Part shown: one piece after another, positions 54,457 through 63,482 of the stretch
How positions within the stretch are numbered: position 1 is the first letter of the stretch
How the letters are laid out: each line of letters starts with the position of its first letter
Source of the DNA: Nocardia exalbida NBRC 100660
Lineage (GTDB): Bacteria > Actinomycetota > Actinomycetes > Mycobacteriales > Mycobacteriaceae
Assembly: GCF_000308575.1 (NCBI RefSeq)
Contig: NZ_BAFZ01000120.1
Span: forward strand, 1 to 64,000
Direction: 5' to 3'
Length of the DNA: 64,000 bases
Position numbers and translations under genes: made by a program
The notes under the pieces: model-generated
Told to the model about the DNA's origin: nothing
Database searches by the model: none
Seen by the model: only the letters and a program-made list of their open reading frames with translations

Positions 54457-55071
54457 TCAGCTTGCGCGCGAGAACACCGCCACCAGAAAGTCGGACTCGT
54501 CGGTGAATGGGCGTAGATCCCACGTCGAAAGCCGCAAATCCATTGTGAGTCCGGCATTCTCGGTGTCGGCCAGGAACTGCGCGAACTCGTAACCGCGATC
54601 GGCACCGAAGCCCACAACCACCCGACCGGCCGGGGCGAGATGGCGGGCGAACCCGGCCAGCACCGCCTCCCGGGTGGACGGCGCCAGAAATGTCATCACG
54701 TTCCCCGCGCACACGATCACATCGAAGTCGGCGGCGATCCCACGGCCCGGCAAGTCCAACTCGGCGAGATCACCGACTACCCAGGTCGGACCGGGATGGT
54801 CCTGCTCCGCCGCGGCGATCAACACCGGATCGACGTCGACCCCGACCACCGCGTGACCAGCTCGATGCAAGTAGCCACCCACACGTCCCGGCCCACACCC
54901 CGCATCCAGGACTCGCCCCCCACGGTCGAGCATCGCGTCGACCATACGCGCCTCCCCGGCGATATCCCTGCCCTCAGCCGCCATTGCCCGGAACCGCTCC
55001 ACGTACCACGTCGAATGCGCAGGGTCAGCGGCAGTGATCTCCTCCCACTGGCTGGGCGTACGTCCGCTCAT
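54457..55071 (-). CDS. Class I SAM-dependent methyltransferase
   Basis: The 204-aa protein has the methyltransferase SAM motif I (VLDAGCGPGRVGGYLHRAGH), an acidic strand end (VVGVDVDPVLIAAAEQDHPG), motif II-like FDVIVCAGNVMTFLAP and a RVVVGFG strand. Its N-terminus (WEEITAADPAHSTWYVERFR) is typical of small actinobacterial SAM methyltransferases of unknown substrate. The ATG at 55071 is favoured over 55098, whose extra nine residues lack a ribosome-binding site. Confidence 0.85.
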   Translation of the reverse strand: MSGRTPSQWEEITAADPAHSTWYVERFRAMAAEGRDIAGEARMVDAMLDRGGRVLDAGCGPGRVGGYLHRAGHAVVGVDVDPVLIAAAEQDHPGPTWVVGDLAELDLPGRGIAADFDVIVCAGNVMTFLAPSTREAVLAGFARHLAPAGRVVVGFGADRGYEFAQFLADTENAGLTMDLRLSTWDLRPFTDESDFLVAVFSRAS

Positions 55072-55544
55072 GCTCTGTTCCTCCTCACCGGGGCCCACCT
55101 CCGCTCCACTGTGCCACCGCCGCGCCGATCCTCGGCGCGCGCCCCGACGCGCCCGCCGCCGCAGCCCTCAGCCGGCCCTACACAGCCTCGACCACATGAC
55201 ATCCGCCGCTCGCGGAATCGAGTTGGATTCCGGTGCCGCGCTCGGCGATTCGATCCACGTCGGATCGCCGGGCTTACCGGGTTGGTTCGCGTGCGCAACA
55301 GAATATTCCGGCCCACGGACACCTTCCGATCCGCCGCCGGGCGCGCGGAGATCGTGTGCTCGGCAAGTGGACCGCGGGCGTCGGCGTAGGTGTACTCAGC
55401 GGTCTCCGTCCGGTCACTGCTCCTCGTGCGGACTACTGAGCCGTCTCGGGGCGTGCGGCCGCCGACTCCATGAGTACTGCCGCCCTGTTCGTGAGATCGT
55501 CGTGGACCTCGGTTGCACGCCCCGGTCGAGTTCTCGGCGCCACC
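55072..55544. other. Intergenic region
   Basis: No gene with recognisable features; only shadow-type frames. Promoter region of the methyltransferase on the left. Confidence 0.35.
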
Positions 55545-56429
55545 TCAGTTCTTCGGCGCGGGGTTGATTGTGTCGCCGTCCCAGCTCAGATCCGATTTCT
55601 CGGTGATCTCGAAGGCCTCGAAACGATCGTCGGCCACCACCGCGTCGATCAAAGCCCGCGAGCCGGCGACGATCGTGGAGTCGAAGTCGATCTCGCTGGC
55701 CACGACCCATACGTGGTCGGCGGGCCACAGCAGCTGGGGCATCACTCCGGGGAAGTCGGTCGTCCATCCCAGGCCCGCGGCATGCACCCAGCCGGGGTCG
55801 GCGAGTTCGGAGAGACCGGTGTCGAACAGCATGAAGTCGCGTCCCGGCCACCGCAGGAAAGGCCCCGCCTCGACTGCCTGTCTGACCTGCGGGGCGACAG
55901 AGGCGGTCAGCTCGGCGTCGATTCGAGCTCGCGCGCGCTCGACGTACTGCGGATCGCCGTCGGTGGACGCGACGAACACCGCACCCGAGGATGTGTTCAG
56001 CTCGCCGAATCCATTCCAAACTCCAGCCGTCACCTCTTCCGGCGCCTCGGTGGCCGCGCGAAGGTGGACAGTGAGCGCGGCCAGCAGGCTCGGGTCGAAC
56101 CACCCCTCGACAGTCTGGCCGACTCGCCAGCCGTCATCGAACGACATCGCCGCTTCGTCCTCACCATCGGTGAGGTTGCGCCACTGCACCAGCGGATGCA
56201 TCACTCTGCCGTTGCGCTTGGCGACCTCTGCCCACGGCCACATCGCCTCCTCTACGATCTCGGGACTGCCCCACTCGTCGGTGACCGTGACGTCGCGGCG
56301 GGTCGCATCGACCGGGTGCAGGATCCGCGCATAAGCCTCGAAGCCGGTACCAGCGACGCCGCCGACCCCGTGTTCGCCGACACGCGCCAACAGCCACCCA
56401 CCACGCTCCAAATCCGTTGTGAACTCCAC
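55545..56429 (-). CDS. Conserved-looking hypothetical protein
   Basis: A 294-aa acidic, tryptophan-rich soluble protein (MEFTTDLERGGWLLARVGEH) with no signal peptide or membrane helix. Codon usage is typical for the window and the frame is full length, so it is a real gene. Segments such as DEWGSPEIVEEAMWPWAEVA and AGLGWTTDFPGVMPQLLWPA suggest a family found in other actinobacteria, but I cannot name it or assign a function. It faces the P-loop kinase gene divergently, with 148 bp between the starts. Confidence 0.75.
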   Translation of the reverse strand: MEFTTDLERGGWLLARVGEHGVGGVAGTGFEAYARILHPVDATRRDVTVTDEWGSPEIVEEAMWPWAEVAKRNGRVMHPLVQWRNLTDGEDEAAMSFDDGWRVGQTVEGWFDPSLLAALTVHLRAATEAPEEVTAGVWNGFGELNTSSGAVFVASTDGDPQYVERARARIDAELTASVAPQVRQAVEAGPFLRWPGRDFMLFDTGLSELADPGWVHAAGLGWTTDFPGVMPQLLWPADHVWVVASEIDFDSTIVAGSRALIDAVVADDRFEAFEITEKSDLSWDGDTINPAPKN

Positions 56430-56577
56430 CCAGCCAGCCTAATGAGCCACACCTGTCGAGTGCCCCGCCCGCCAACGCGTTCTCGCAAGCGTCGAGCCGC
56501 CTGCGGGCATTGGCAGGCAAAACCACCTCAGACGACAGCAGCGGACATCACCGGTGAACGAGATGCCAGAATGCGGC

Positions 56578-57144
56578 ATGGCGCAATCCACCGTCGTCAT
56601 CGTCAGCGGTCCCCCGGGCAGCGGAAAGTCGACCCTCGCCCACGCCCTGGCCACCCGCATCGGTGTCCCAGCCATAATCCGTGACGAGATCAAACAAGGC
56701 ATGGTGCTTTCCGGACACCGCGACCCCGCCGATGGGTACGACGATCTCAACTTCCCCGCCCTGGAGGTGTTCTTCGCCGTCCTGTCCGCCCTCGCCCGCG
56801 CCGGGGTCACCGTGGTCGCCGAGGCCGCGTTCCAGGACAAACTCTGGCGGCCGAACCTGCTGCCACTGGCCGAGATCGCCGACATCCGCATCATCCACTG
56901 CACCGCCCCCACAGCACTGATCCACCAGCGCATCACCGACCGCGCCGCCGCCGACCCGCACCGGCACGCCCACAACGACAGCGACCTCCTCGCCTCGATC
57001 ACCGCCGCAGGCCAATCACCCATCGAAGCCTTCGATTCGGTCCGGCTCGACGTACCGGCACTGACCGTCGACACCAGCGACGGCTACCAGCCCGGCCTCG
57101 ACGCGATCACACAATTCGCCACCTCACCCCGCGCCGCGATGTAG
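56578..57144 (+). CDS. P-loop kinase (AAA_33/zeta-toxin-like)
   Basis: The 188-aa protein starts MAQSTVVIVSGPPGSGKSTL with a Walker A motif (GPPGSGKST, residues 11-19). IIRDEIKQGM and VVAEAAFQDKLWRP fit the nucleoside/nucleotide-kinase or zeta-toxin/chloramphenicol-phosphotransferase-like group. A lid with basic residues (HQRITDRAA) follows. Stand-alone, no antitoxin-like partner, so a metabolite kinase is more likely than a toxin. An in-frame ATG at 56554 would add 8 residues without better support. Confidence 0.82.
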   Translation: MAQSTVVIVSGPPGSGKSTLAHALATRIGVPAIIRDEIKQGMVLSGHRDPADGYDDLNFPALEVFFAVLSALARAGVTVVAEAAFQDKLWRPNLLPLAEIADIRIIHCTAPTALIHQRITDRAAADPHRHAHNDSDLLASITAAGQSPIEAFDSVRLDVPALTVDTSDGYQPGLDAITQFATSPRAAM

Positions 57145-57958
57145 AGAAATCAGCGGCCTGAGCAAGTCCACCAAGTCCTTGGAGGGCACAACCGGCCCAG
57201 TAGTGGGTTCGCTACCCCTCCGGTGGTTTCGTGTGTCAGCGAGGCTCGTCGGAGTTCGGGACCCGACTTCGATGGCGCGGATCCGCCGGTGGAAATCGTC
57301 GCAGTCCCCGATAGGCGAGATAGCCGGGTCGACCGGGGCGTGCAGCGTGCCGAGGAACTCCGCGAGGTTCTCGGCCGCATCATGCCTGCGACCGGCGCGC
57401 GCGACCGGCCGGCTCACCCTCGACCCGCCACGCGATCATCGAACCCCTTTCTCGAACGTACGTTCACGCTCTCGCGTGCCAGGCAGGCACATCGATCCTC
57501 GTTCCGCTATCGAACCGCAAATCACACTTCGCGCGCGCCTGAACGATGGCAGGGTGGGAGATTCCGAGACTGCTCTGCCGGCAGTCGAATGATCTGTACT
57601 GCACGCATTCATGTCAGACATGATCAGCGACCAGCAATCATCCGCACCAACCTGAGGTGCAACGGACTGCGCAACGGTAGATCCAGTCTCCGTGCCGAGC
57701 CATGAGTTTTGCCGATTCGCGTTCGAGCTCGAAGGGACGACTACCGGCGTCTCCGGTGACTGCCCTCCCGTCGGCGGGCGAGCCGTCAAATTTCGGACAG
57801 GCAGGTTATTCGCCCGCATGTGTGGTGGATCGTCTAGAATCGCATACGCAGCTACCGGTTCGGGACGTTCTGTCCCCGATGCGGACGCGGCGTGTGAATT
57901 CGCGTCACCGCTTTCTCCTCTCTGTTTCGGATGAAACTCATACAGCAAGGAGCGGTAC
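57145..57958. other. 0.8-kb region with a possible phosphotransferase scar
   Basis: No intact gene. A minus-strand frame at 57124-57417 contains AAENLAEFLGTLHAPVDPAI, reminiscent of the catalytic-lobe helix before the Brenner motif in aminoglycoside phosphotransferases, but nothing else of that family remains. The right end is the lipase promoter with a good Shine-Dalgarno (aaggag). Confidence 0.35.
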
Positions 57959-59200
57959 ATGACTGCACAATCCACGACGATCAATGAGCCGAATCTTCAG
58001 GACAAGATCGCATACCAGCTGTGCGAGTACGCGAATCTGGTCAACAGCATCAGCAAAGAAGACAGCGACCTGGAGGGCACGCTCTCTCAGAAGATCCAGC
58101 AGTATCTCGACACCAACCGGGAGGTCATCGGCGGGTGGGAGATCGTCTGGGGTCCGGGAGTCGCACTGTTCGACACCGACTTGTACGCGGTCAACGCCCT
58201 GTACTTGGTGCGAAGCACCGAGGATCGCTCCCGGTACGTGCTCGCCATGGCCGGCAGCACCGACGCACTGGTGTTCGACTGGCTTGTCGAGGACTCCTTT
58301 ATTCTCCAGACGCCGTGGTTCGCGAATAGTGCCGCCTTGCACACCATCGGCACGGCCATCGGGGTGAAAACTCTCATCAATATCAGACCCTCCGGCCAGC
58401 GTCCCGGCGCCGGTCACACCTTACCCGAGTTCCTGAGCACACTCGGCGACAAGGCGATCGACCTGACCATCACCGGCCACAGTCTCGGCGGTGCCCTGTC
58501 AATCACGCTGGCCTTGTTCCTGCGCGACACCCAGTGGCTATGGGACAATTCCGAGAAAGCCAGGATCAGCGTGCTCTCGACCGCCGGCCCGAGCTTCTGC
58601 AATCAGGAATTCGTCAACTACACCACCCAACGCCTGCAACGAGTGCAGCGCTACGCCAACGACCTCGACATCGTCCCGCACATGTGGAACCCGCCCGACA
58701 TCGATGGCGCCAAGGCTCTCTACTCCAAGTACAACCAGCCTGCTCCCGCTGGTATGGAGGTTGTGTTCGACTTGCTCGAGGCGCAGGCGTCCGTGTCGGG
58801 TCAATATGCGCACTTCGAACCGAGCAGCGGCGTGTTCCAAGGCACGTTCAACAATGAGATAAGTCAAACGCAAGGCTCGACGCCAGACGATTTGTACTGG
58901 AACCAGGTGGGTTACCAGCACATCGGCGGCTACCATGACTTCTTCGAAATCGAAGGTGTGCAGTGGCCGCAGGGCGTCGTAGCCCTGCCGCCGGTCGGCG
59001 CCGACACCGTGATGGGCCGCCTCCTGGCCGCAGCCGGTCGACCGCGCGGCGACGGTGCCGCACAGGTACTGGCGAACCGACGGCCGGTGACCGTCCCGCT
59101 CAACGGACAGCCCGTGGAGCTGCCCACCGACCACAACAGCCCCGAAGCCAAGAAACTCGTGGACCGCGTCACCGCCGAGTTCGACCCCACCTCCGCATGA
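57959..59200 (+). CDS. Class 3 lipase-like protein
   Basis: A 413-aa alpha/beta-hydrolase of the lipase-3 type. The nucleophile elbow is ITGHSLGGALSITLALFL (Ser175 in GHSLG); the acid is likely Asp in YANDLDIVPHMWN, and the His probably lies in GGYHDFFEIEG. A strand YVLAMAGSTDALVFDWLVED supplies the lid/oxyanion region. There is no signal peptide (MTAQSTTINEPNLQDKIAYQ), unusual for a lipase that acts outside the cell. ATG has AAGGAG 7 nt upstream. It lies opposite a four-gene operon with a sphingomyelinase-like protein. G+C is lower than in neighbours. Confidence 0.85.
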   Translation: MTAQSTTINEPNLQDKIAYQLCEYANLVNSISKEDSDLEGTLSQKIQQYLDTNREVIGGWEIVWGPGVALFDTDLYAVNALYLVRSTEDRSRYVLAMAGSTDALVFDWLVEDSFILQTPWFANSAALHTIGTAIGVKTLINIRPSGQRPGAGHTLPEFLSTLGDKAIDLTITGHSLGGALSITLALFLRDTQWLWDNSEKARISVLSTAGPSFCNQEFVNYTTQRLQRVQRYANDLDIVPHMWNPPDIDGAKALYSKYNQPAPAGMEVVFDLLEAQASVSGQYAHFEPSSGVFQGTFNNEISQTQGSTPDDLYWNQVGYQHIGGYHDFFEIEGVQWPQGVVALPPVGADTVMGRLLAAAGRPRGDGAAQVLANRRPVTVPLNGQPVELPTDHNSPEAKKLVDRVTAEFDPTSA

Positions 59201-59204
59201 ACTG

Positions 59205-59603
59205 ATGCCCCGGCCCCGTACTCGGGGCACGCGAGCTTCGATCCGGTACAGCGCGAAAGCGCTCCAACGGGGTACGACGTGGCGGTCGATTCCGGCGACA
59301 ACAGGTCAGGCGACGAGGTCCAGCGTCGGCTCGGCAGTCGGCCGCCACGACGGCGCTTATTTCCTGGCCGAAACCGATGAAACGCAACGCAATTCCGTGC
59401 TAACTCTCGAATTGGACGGCGAGCTCACCGATTACGTCCGTCGGCTGATACGTGCCGCGCAGGCCAGAAAGGCGGGCCTACCGCCTGCCAGCATCAGTTC
59501 ATCACCGCGATTGCCCTTTGTCGTGCGCGATTTCGACGCCGAGCTCGCGCACCTGATCGACCTTGCCCGCATCTGGCCGCAGGCCAAGGCCGCGTTCAAA
59601 TGA
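59205..59603 (+). CDS. Hypothetical short protein, uncertain start
   Basis: The open frame is 132 codons. Its C-terminal two thirds look natural (TQRNSVLTLELDGELTDYVR, RLPFVVRDFDAELAHLIDLA), but the first ~45 residues are arginine-rich and overlap the terminator stem of the lipase gene. The real start may be a non-ATG codon near 59340, or it is a relic. No family recognised. Its 3' end overlaps the 74-aa minus-strand gene by 8 nt. Confidence 0.4.
   Translation: MPRPRTRGTRASIRYSAKALQRGTTWRSIPATTGQATRSSVGSAVGRHDGAYFLAETDETQRNSVLTLELDGELTDYVRRLIRAAQARKAGLPPASISSSPRLPFVVRDFDAELAHLIDLARIWPQAKAAFK
59206..59229. terminator. Stem-loop after the lipase gene
   Basis: TGCCCCG-N10-CGGGGCA, a perfect 7-bp inverted repeat 5 nt after the lipase stop. 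No T-tract; a typical actinomycete-type terminator candidate. Confidence 0.5.
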
Positions 59604-59820
59604 ACCGATCGCGCAGCGCGCGGTGGATCGCCGGTCCTATAGCGTTTCCCCATCGCGCCAAACTGGCGGCACACCCGGTAACGAGCCCAGGCTTCGACGA
59701 CCCGGATCCCCGCCAGAACTCCATGCGGCACGCGTAGATGCAGTTGTACGCGCCGACCGACGATGCCGCGTCGCCGAAGTTGCGGTTATCGCGGAACGTG
59801 CCGGCATCCATTGAATTCAT
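59596..59820 (-). CDS. Small protein coupled to the EEP gene
   Basis: A 74-aa frame whose ATG overlaps the stop of the EEP-family gene (ATGA at 59817-59820), strong evidence for translational coupling. Sequence MNSMDAGTFRDNRNFGDAAS, then VGAYNCIYACRMEFWRG and a C-terminal helix IGPAIHRALRDRF. Two cysteines in YNCIYAC could pair. Unrecognised. It may assist or restrain the EEP enzyme (inferred from coupling only). Confidence 0.6.
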   Translation of the reverse strand: MNSMDAGTFRDNRNFGDAASSVGAYNCIYACRMEFWRGSGSSKPGLVTGCAASLARWGNAIGPAIHRALRDRFI

Positions 59821-60785
59821 GGATCGATGACTGCGACCGGGTTGAACACCGCGTGTAGTCCGAAGTGGTCGGAGATGTGTAAACCGTTGTGTGTGAATCT
59901 CATTATTCTGACCTCGGAGGTGATCGGACAAACACGATCTGCGGGCCGCAGCAGGATGTAATCCAGTCTCTGATCACTGCCCGGACGATCATATTCGTCT
60001 TCGTAGAAGGTGTTGTTCGTGACGAAGGTCGGACCGCTGGCGATTGGATTTCCGACCAGGGTCCACGAGTCCCGGAACCCGTCCAGGGTTCGCAGTAGCC
60101 GGGCGTAATCGGCGGCGCGCTCTGCGGGAATGTTCAAGTCTCCCATGACGATCGCGGGCAGCTCGGGGTCGGCATGAGTTTCTATGAATTCGCGCATGTC
60201 CGCGAGTTGGGCATGTAGCGTCGGCTGTCCCGCTCCGGTCGAAATATCTTGCGTGTGTGAATAGAAGATGTCGAGCGCGGTCGGCCACTGTGTGCCGCGG
60301 ACCCGAATGTGCAAGATTCCCTTGTTTGCCCAGCAGTCGATGCCGTCGCATGCATCGAAGATGAAATCGTTCGACGCTAGGAGCGGGAACCTGCTCATCA
60401 GCAGCAGACCGCCATCAAAGTTGACGCCGAACTGGTCCGGCCCTTCTAGGAAGTAAGGATAGATGTCTTTTACGGTCGTGCGAATCTCATCTCGCTCCGA
60501 GTCTTTGAACACCTCGCAAAGTCCGACGATATGAGGGGATAATGCCCGGATACGAGCACAGATTTCAGCGACGGCACCGGCACGGTCGGTGCCGAGATAC
60601 GGCGCCGGCGCGACGAGCAGCGCCATATTTTGTGTCAGGACCGAGATGGGTCCGGCGCGGGCCCCGATCCGGACAGGGCCGCTCGGGCGGCCGAGAATTT
60701 GCCGCAGACTCTTCCGGAGGCTCGCGCCTACTCCGAATCGATGTTCGGCTAGTTCACCGAGCGTGAAACTGTCGCCTGCCATCAT
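59817..60785 (-). CDS. Endonuclease/exonuclease/phosphatase (sphingomyelinase-like)
   Basis: The 322-aa protein has the EEP-fold catalytic set: VLTQNMALL (Asn53), LCEVFKDSER (Glu91), FYSHTQD (His177), VMGDLNIPAE (Asp216, Asn218) and HISDHFGLHA (Asp306, His307). The arrangement and the GAGQPTLHAQLADM segment resemble neutral sphingomyelinases/secreted phosphodiesterases more than DNA repair nucleases. No signal peptide, and the first ~45 residues (GDSFTLGELAEHRFGVGASL) form an extra N-terminal segment. Shine-Dalgarno GGAAGG lies 5 nt upstream. Third gene of the minus-strand operon, opposite a class 3 lipase; phospholipid cleavage is the plausible common theme. Confidence 0.83.
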   Translation of the reverse strand: MMAGDSFTLGELAEHRFGVGASLRKSLRQILGRPSGPVRIGARAGPISVLTQNMALLVAPAPYLGTDRAGAVAEICARIRALSPHIVGLCEVFKDSERDEIRTTVKDIYPYFLEGPDQFGVNFDGGLLLMSRFPLLASNDFIFDACDGIDCWANKGILHIRVRGTQWPTALDIFYSHTQDISTGAGQPTLHAQLADMREFIETHADPELPAIVMGDLNIPAERAADYARLLRTLDGFRDSWTLVGNPIASGPTFVTNNTFYEDEYDRPGSDQRLDYILLRPADRVCPITSEVRIMRFTHNGLHISDHFGLHAVFNPVAVIDP

Positions 60786-60868
60786 GCCGACCTTCCGTCG
60801 ATTTCGATCGAGATCGCAAGGGGGCGCGAAGCGGCGTGGGCGGCTGGTGCGCCCTTGCGATGCGCTTG

Positions 60869-61819
60869 CTACAAGTCCTTTGCCAAGGGGACGCGATAGT
60901 GCTTGAAGAACACATCGTCACCGTCTGGCCAGTCGTTGTCGAGAAGTACTAGATGAACCTGGGTTTCGACACCGTCGTAGAAAACGCCCTCCCAGATGGT
61001 GAGGCCTTCGACCTCTTCACCCTCGCTGCCATCCTTTCGGATGGGCACCCTGCCGAGATAGTGCCCGTTCAGAACGCTGTAGCAGCGGATGTCATCGGTG
61101 TTGTTCGAAGCGAGAAGCACGTGGCCGTTCTTGGAGAAGGCCGCACCCTGAACGAACAACAGCTTCTCTGGCAGCACTATGTCGGCGACGGGTACATGCA
61201 CGAATTGCCGCCCTGCCGAATCGAATCGGTACCCGTAGAGCGTGTCGTCAGCGATGCTTGCGGTGATCTGGGCGCTGTAGAGCAAGCCGTTCCAGGGGTT
61301 CACCGCACACCAAGCGCTGCGTGTCTGGGGCGGTGGTCCGCCCGACGCGCCTACCAGTGAAGCCGACCACCATCCCGTGAACGGTGGCGTATCGATGACA
61401 GCGATCTTCACGGGATCGTCCATCGCGCAGTAGATGCGGCCTTTGTGGTAGTCGATAGCCCCCAAGTGGTCGCTGCCATTGCCTGACAGTTCGACGTGGT
61501 CCACGACTTCATTGGACAGTGAGATCCGGTAGACGCGTTGTCTGCCAGTACTGCTGGACTTGCCCGCGTTACTCGACATGTACCAGAAGTTCTCGTCATG
61601 TGTTACGCCCTGGCACTCCTCTGTCCAGCCCTTGTTGGCGAACTCTTTCTCGGCGGCCTTCGACCACTGTTCGGGGTGAGGAGACCTGGTTGCCTTCATG
61701 AAGTCTCGCAGTCGGCCCGATGGCGGAAACACGGAGAAGTCTGTAGGAATTCGTACGCCGGTGGGCGACTTCGGCTCGCCGATCTGCGCTAAATGCTGTC
61801 TCAGGCTGAGGTCTGTCAT
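60869..61819 (-). CDS. Beta-propeller-like hypothetical protein
   Basis: A 316-aa protein starting MTDLSLRQHLAQIGEPKSPT. The body is made of repeated blades: WYMSSNAGKSSSTGRQRVYR, HLGAIDYHKGRIYCAMDD, WCAVNPWNGLLYSAQITA, FVQGAAFSKNGHVLLASNNT and EVEGLTIWEGVFYDGVETQV. These look like an NHL/SMP-30-type propeller, often a binding scaffold or lactonase. No signal peptide. It lies 36 bp downstream of the beta-solenoid gene and 83 bp upstream of the EEP gene, same strand. Confidence 0.7.
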   Translation of the reverse strand: MTDLSLRQHLAQIGEPKSPTGVRIPTDFSVFPPSGRLRDFMKATRSPHPEQWSKAAEKEFANKGWTEECQGVTHDENFWYMSSNAGKSSSTGRQRVYRISLSNEVVDHVELSGNGSDHLGAIDYHKGRIYCAMDDPVKIAVIDTPPFTGWWSASLVGASGGPPPQTRSAWCAVNPWNGLLYSAQITASIADDTLYGYRFDSAGRQFVHVPVADIVLPEKLLFVQGAAFSKNGHVLLASNNTDDIRCYSVLNGHYLGRVPIRKDGSEGEEVEGLTIWEGVFYDGVETQVHLVLLDNDWPDGDDVFFKHYRVPLAKDL

Positions 61820-61855
61820 CTCGCTCTAGCCCTTCGTAATCGCTGGGTCGATGTT

Positions 61856-63028
61856 CTACTGCAGGCTGATGAGCATCGGGACCATGCCCTCACCTGCATC
61901 CAGAGAATCGAGCGCCTTGCCGATGATGGTTCCGAAGGCGCGGGCGGGCTCAGAGGCTTTCATTGCGCACCCCGGGCTCGGGGATGTGGTGAGTAGATCT
62001 CCGACGCGGATACTGCCGTAGCGGGCGTCCGCACGGCATGCCACCTTACCCATGACCGAGATGGGCATCCGGCTGTCGTCCTGCGTCTCGCCGCGGTCGA
62101 AGACCAGCCCGGGCCGATACCTATCGGCGCCGGACACGACGCCGACCACTGTCTGGTCGTAGGCAATGGAGCAGGGACGGAGCTTGCCGTCCTGCCCGAC
62201 CGACATGACCATTCCTGGTGTCACCTGCACGGCGTCGGCGACCTCGAAGTCCTCGGCGGCATCCGCGTTACCGAGATGGATCTCGCCGTTGGCGCCATCC
62301 AGTCTGATCGTCTGTTTGTTCGCCTTGTTGTGAACAACCAGGTCGCCGTCGTTGCCCTGGCAGCCGATAGAGACTCTTGCCGTCCGATCGATTTGAACCG
62401 CATTGTTGTTGCTGACCGGATCTTTCACCCAGATCATGCCGTCGTGACCATTGAGGACAACTTGGTGCTTGTTCTCATTGTCACGAACGATGACAGAACC
62501 GCCGCCGGCGTCCTTGCCGCCGAGGAAGAGGGTGGCGCTGTCGAGTTCGAGAGTCTTGTTTCCGCGCGCATTCTTCACCGAGATCTCGCCCTCGGCGCCG
62601 TCCAGCTTGATCCGCTCCCTGACGAGGTCCAGGTCGAGCGGGTTGTTCGGGTTAGGAGGGCGGTGACCGAGATGCAGCACGCCGGTGCCGGTATCGAAAC
62701 GGAACAGGATGTTGCCGTCGCCGTCTCGCGCGATGATACTTCCCGCGTCGTCCAACCGGACGCGCTCCTTCCCGGTGGTATCTTTCACCCAGATCTGGCC
62801 CTCGCTGCCGTCGAGCTTGATCCGCTCGTCGTTCGCCGAGTCGCGAACGATGAGATCACCCTCGTTGCCCTTTCCGCCGAGATAAAGTGCGGCACGCGCG
62901 CCGTCGAAATGTAGCCGAAGATCGCCGCCTGCATTCTTCACCACAATGTCGCTTTGTGCGGCGTCCAGCTTGATTCTTTCCTTGTCGGAGTCGTCGCGAA
63001 CGACGATTTCCTTTTTGAAATCGGTCAT
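61856..63028 (-). CDS. Beta-solenoid repeat protein with phage-tail-like C-terminal domain
   Basis: A 390-aa protein with strong Shine-Dalgarno (aaggagg, 5 nt). Residues 5-255 consist of short repeats of the form ERIKLDGxxGxIxVKDxxGK alternating with xLxLGGK, e.g. RIKLDGSEGQIWVKDTTGK, RIKLDGAEGEISVKNARGN, TIRLDGANGEIHLGN. Regular I/V/L and D/N/G spacing indicates a right-handed beta-helix. Residues ~265-390 form a compact domain (VTPGMVMSVGQDGKLRPCS, ISVMGKVACRADARYGSIRV, GDLLTTSPSPGCAMKAS, GTIIGKAL) like the C-terminal domains of phage tail-spike and peptidase-G2/IMC-type proteins. No signal peptide. First gene of the operon. A structural, fibre-like carrier is plausible but unproven. Confidence 0.75.
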   Translation of the reverse strand: MTDFKKEIVVRDDSDKERIKLDAAQSDIVVKNAGGDLRLHFDGARAALYLGGKGNEGDLIVRDSANDERIKLDGSEGQIWVKDTTGKERVRLDDAGSIIARDGDGNILFRFDTGTGVLHLGHRPPNPNNPLDLDLVRERIKLDGAEGEISVKNARGNKTLELDSATLFLGGKDAGGGSVIVRDNENKHQVVLNGHDGMIWVKDPVSNNNAVQIDRTARVSIGCQGNDGDLVVHNKANKQTIRLDGANGEIHLGNADAAEDFEVADAVQVTPGMVMSVGQDGKLRPCSIAYDQTVVGVVSGADRYRPGLVFDRGETQDDSRMPISVMGKVACRADARYGSIRVGDLLTTSPSPGCAMKASEPARAFGTIIGKALDSLDAGEGMVPMLISLQ

Positions 63029-63482
63029 GGCAGCCTCCTTGTGTGAGTCCGGTCGAGGCCGAAGAATCTGGCCCCGGAGAAGATCCTTCGCTCGAGACCG
63101 CTGCGCGACGCGAGTAGTGCACTACGCAAATCGCGCTCGACTCGGTTTCAGAACAGAAACGCGACGTCACCTCCCACGCCTTACCTGCCGGATCACCGGG
63201 TGCCGGTCGTGGCGGCCGCGCGCATCACGTGATGCCCGACTTCGGCGGTCTGTGTGGCGTCCAGGACGCGCAGCGGGTGGGCGCCCAGGATCATGGCGAC
63301 GGTTCCGCGGTCCTCGATGACGGGGCGGTGATGCAGAAGAGCGGGCGCGAGTCGCGCTCGGGGTCGTCGTCGGAGAGGTATCCGATGGACCGCCCGAGCA
63401 GTCGTTCGAGAGCAGCGGATCCGACAGAGGCATCGCGAATCCTGGCTATGGTTAGTGCCGACCCAGCCTACGGAGTGTGAAC
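63029..63482. other. Intergenic region with a possible regulator remnant
   Basis: On the minus strand, two partial frames together read LTIARIRDASVGSAALERLL, GRSIGYLSDDDPERDS, then after a shift VIEDRGTVAMILGAHPLRVL and DATQTAEVGHHVMRAA (63193-63460). This looks like the end of a small transcriptional regulator (IclR/GAF-like tail) with a frameshift, but I am not sure. The left part carries the promoter of the beta-solenoid operon. Confidence 0.4.

Noticed and set aside
56578..57144. Zeta-type toxin of a toxin-antitoxin pair
   Set aside because: The Walker A and lid fit many small kinases, and there is no epsilon-like antitoxin gene beside it.
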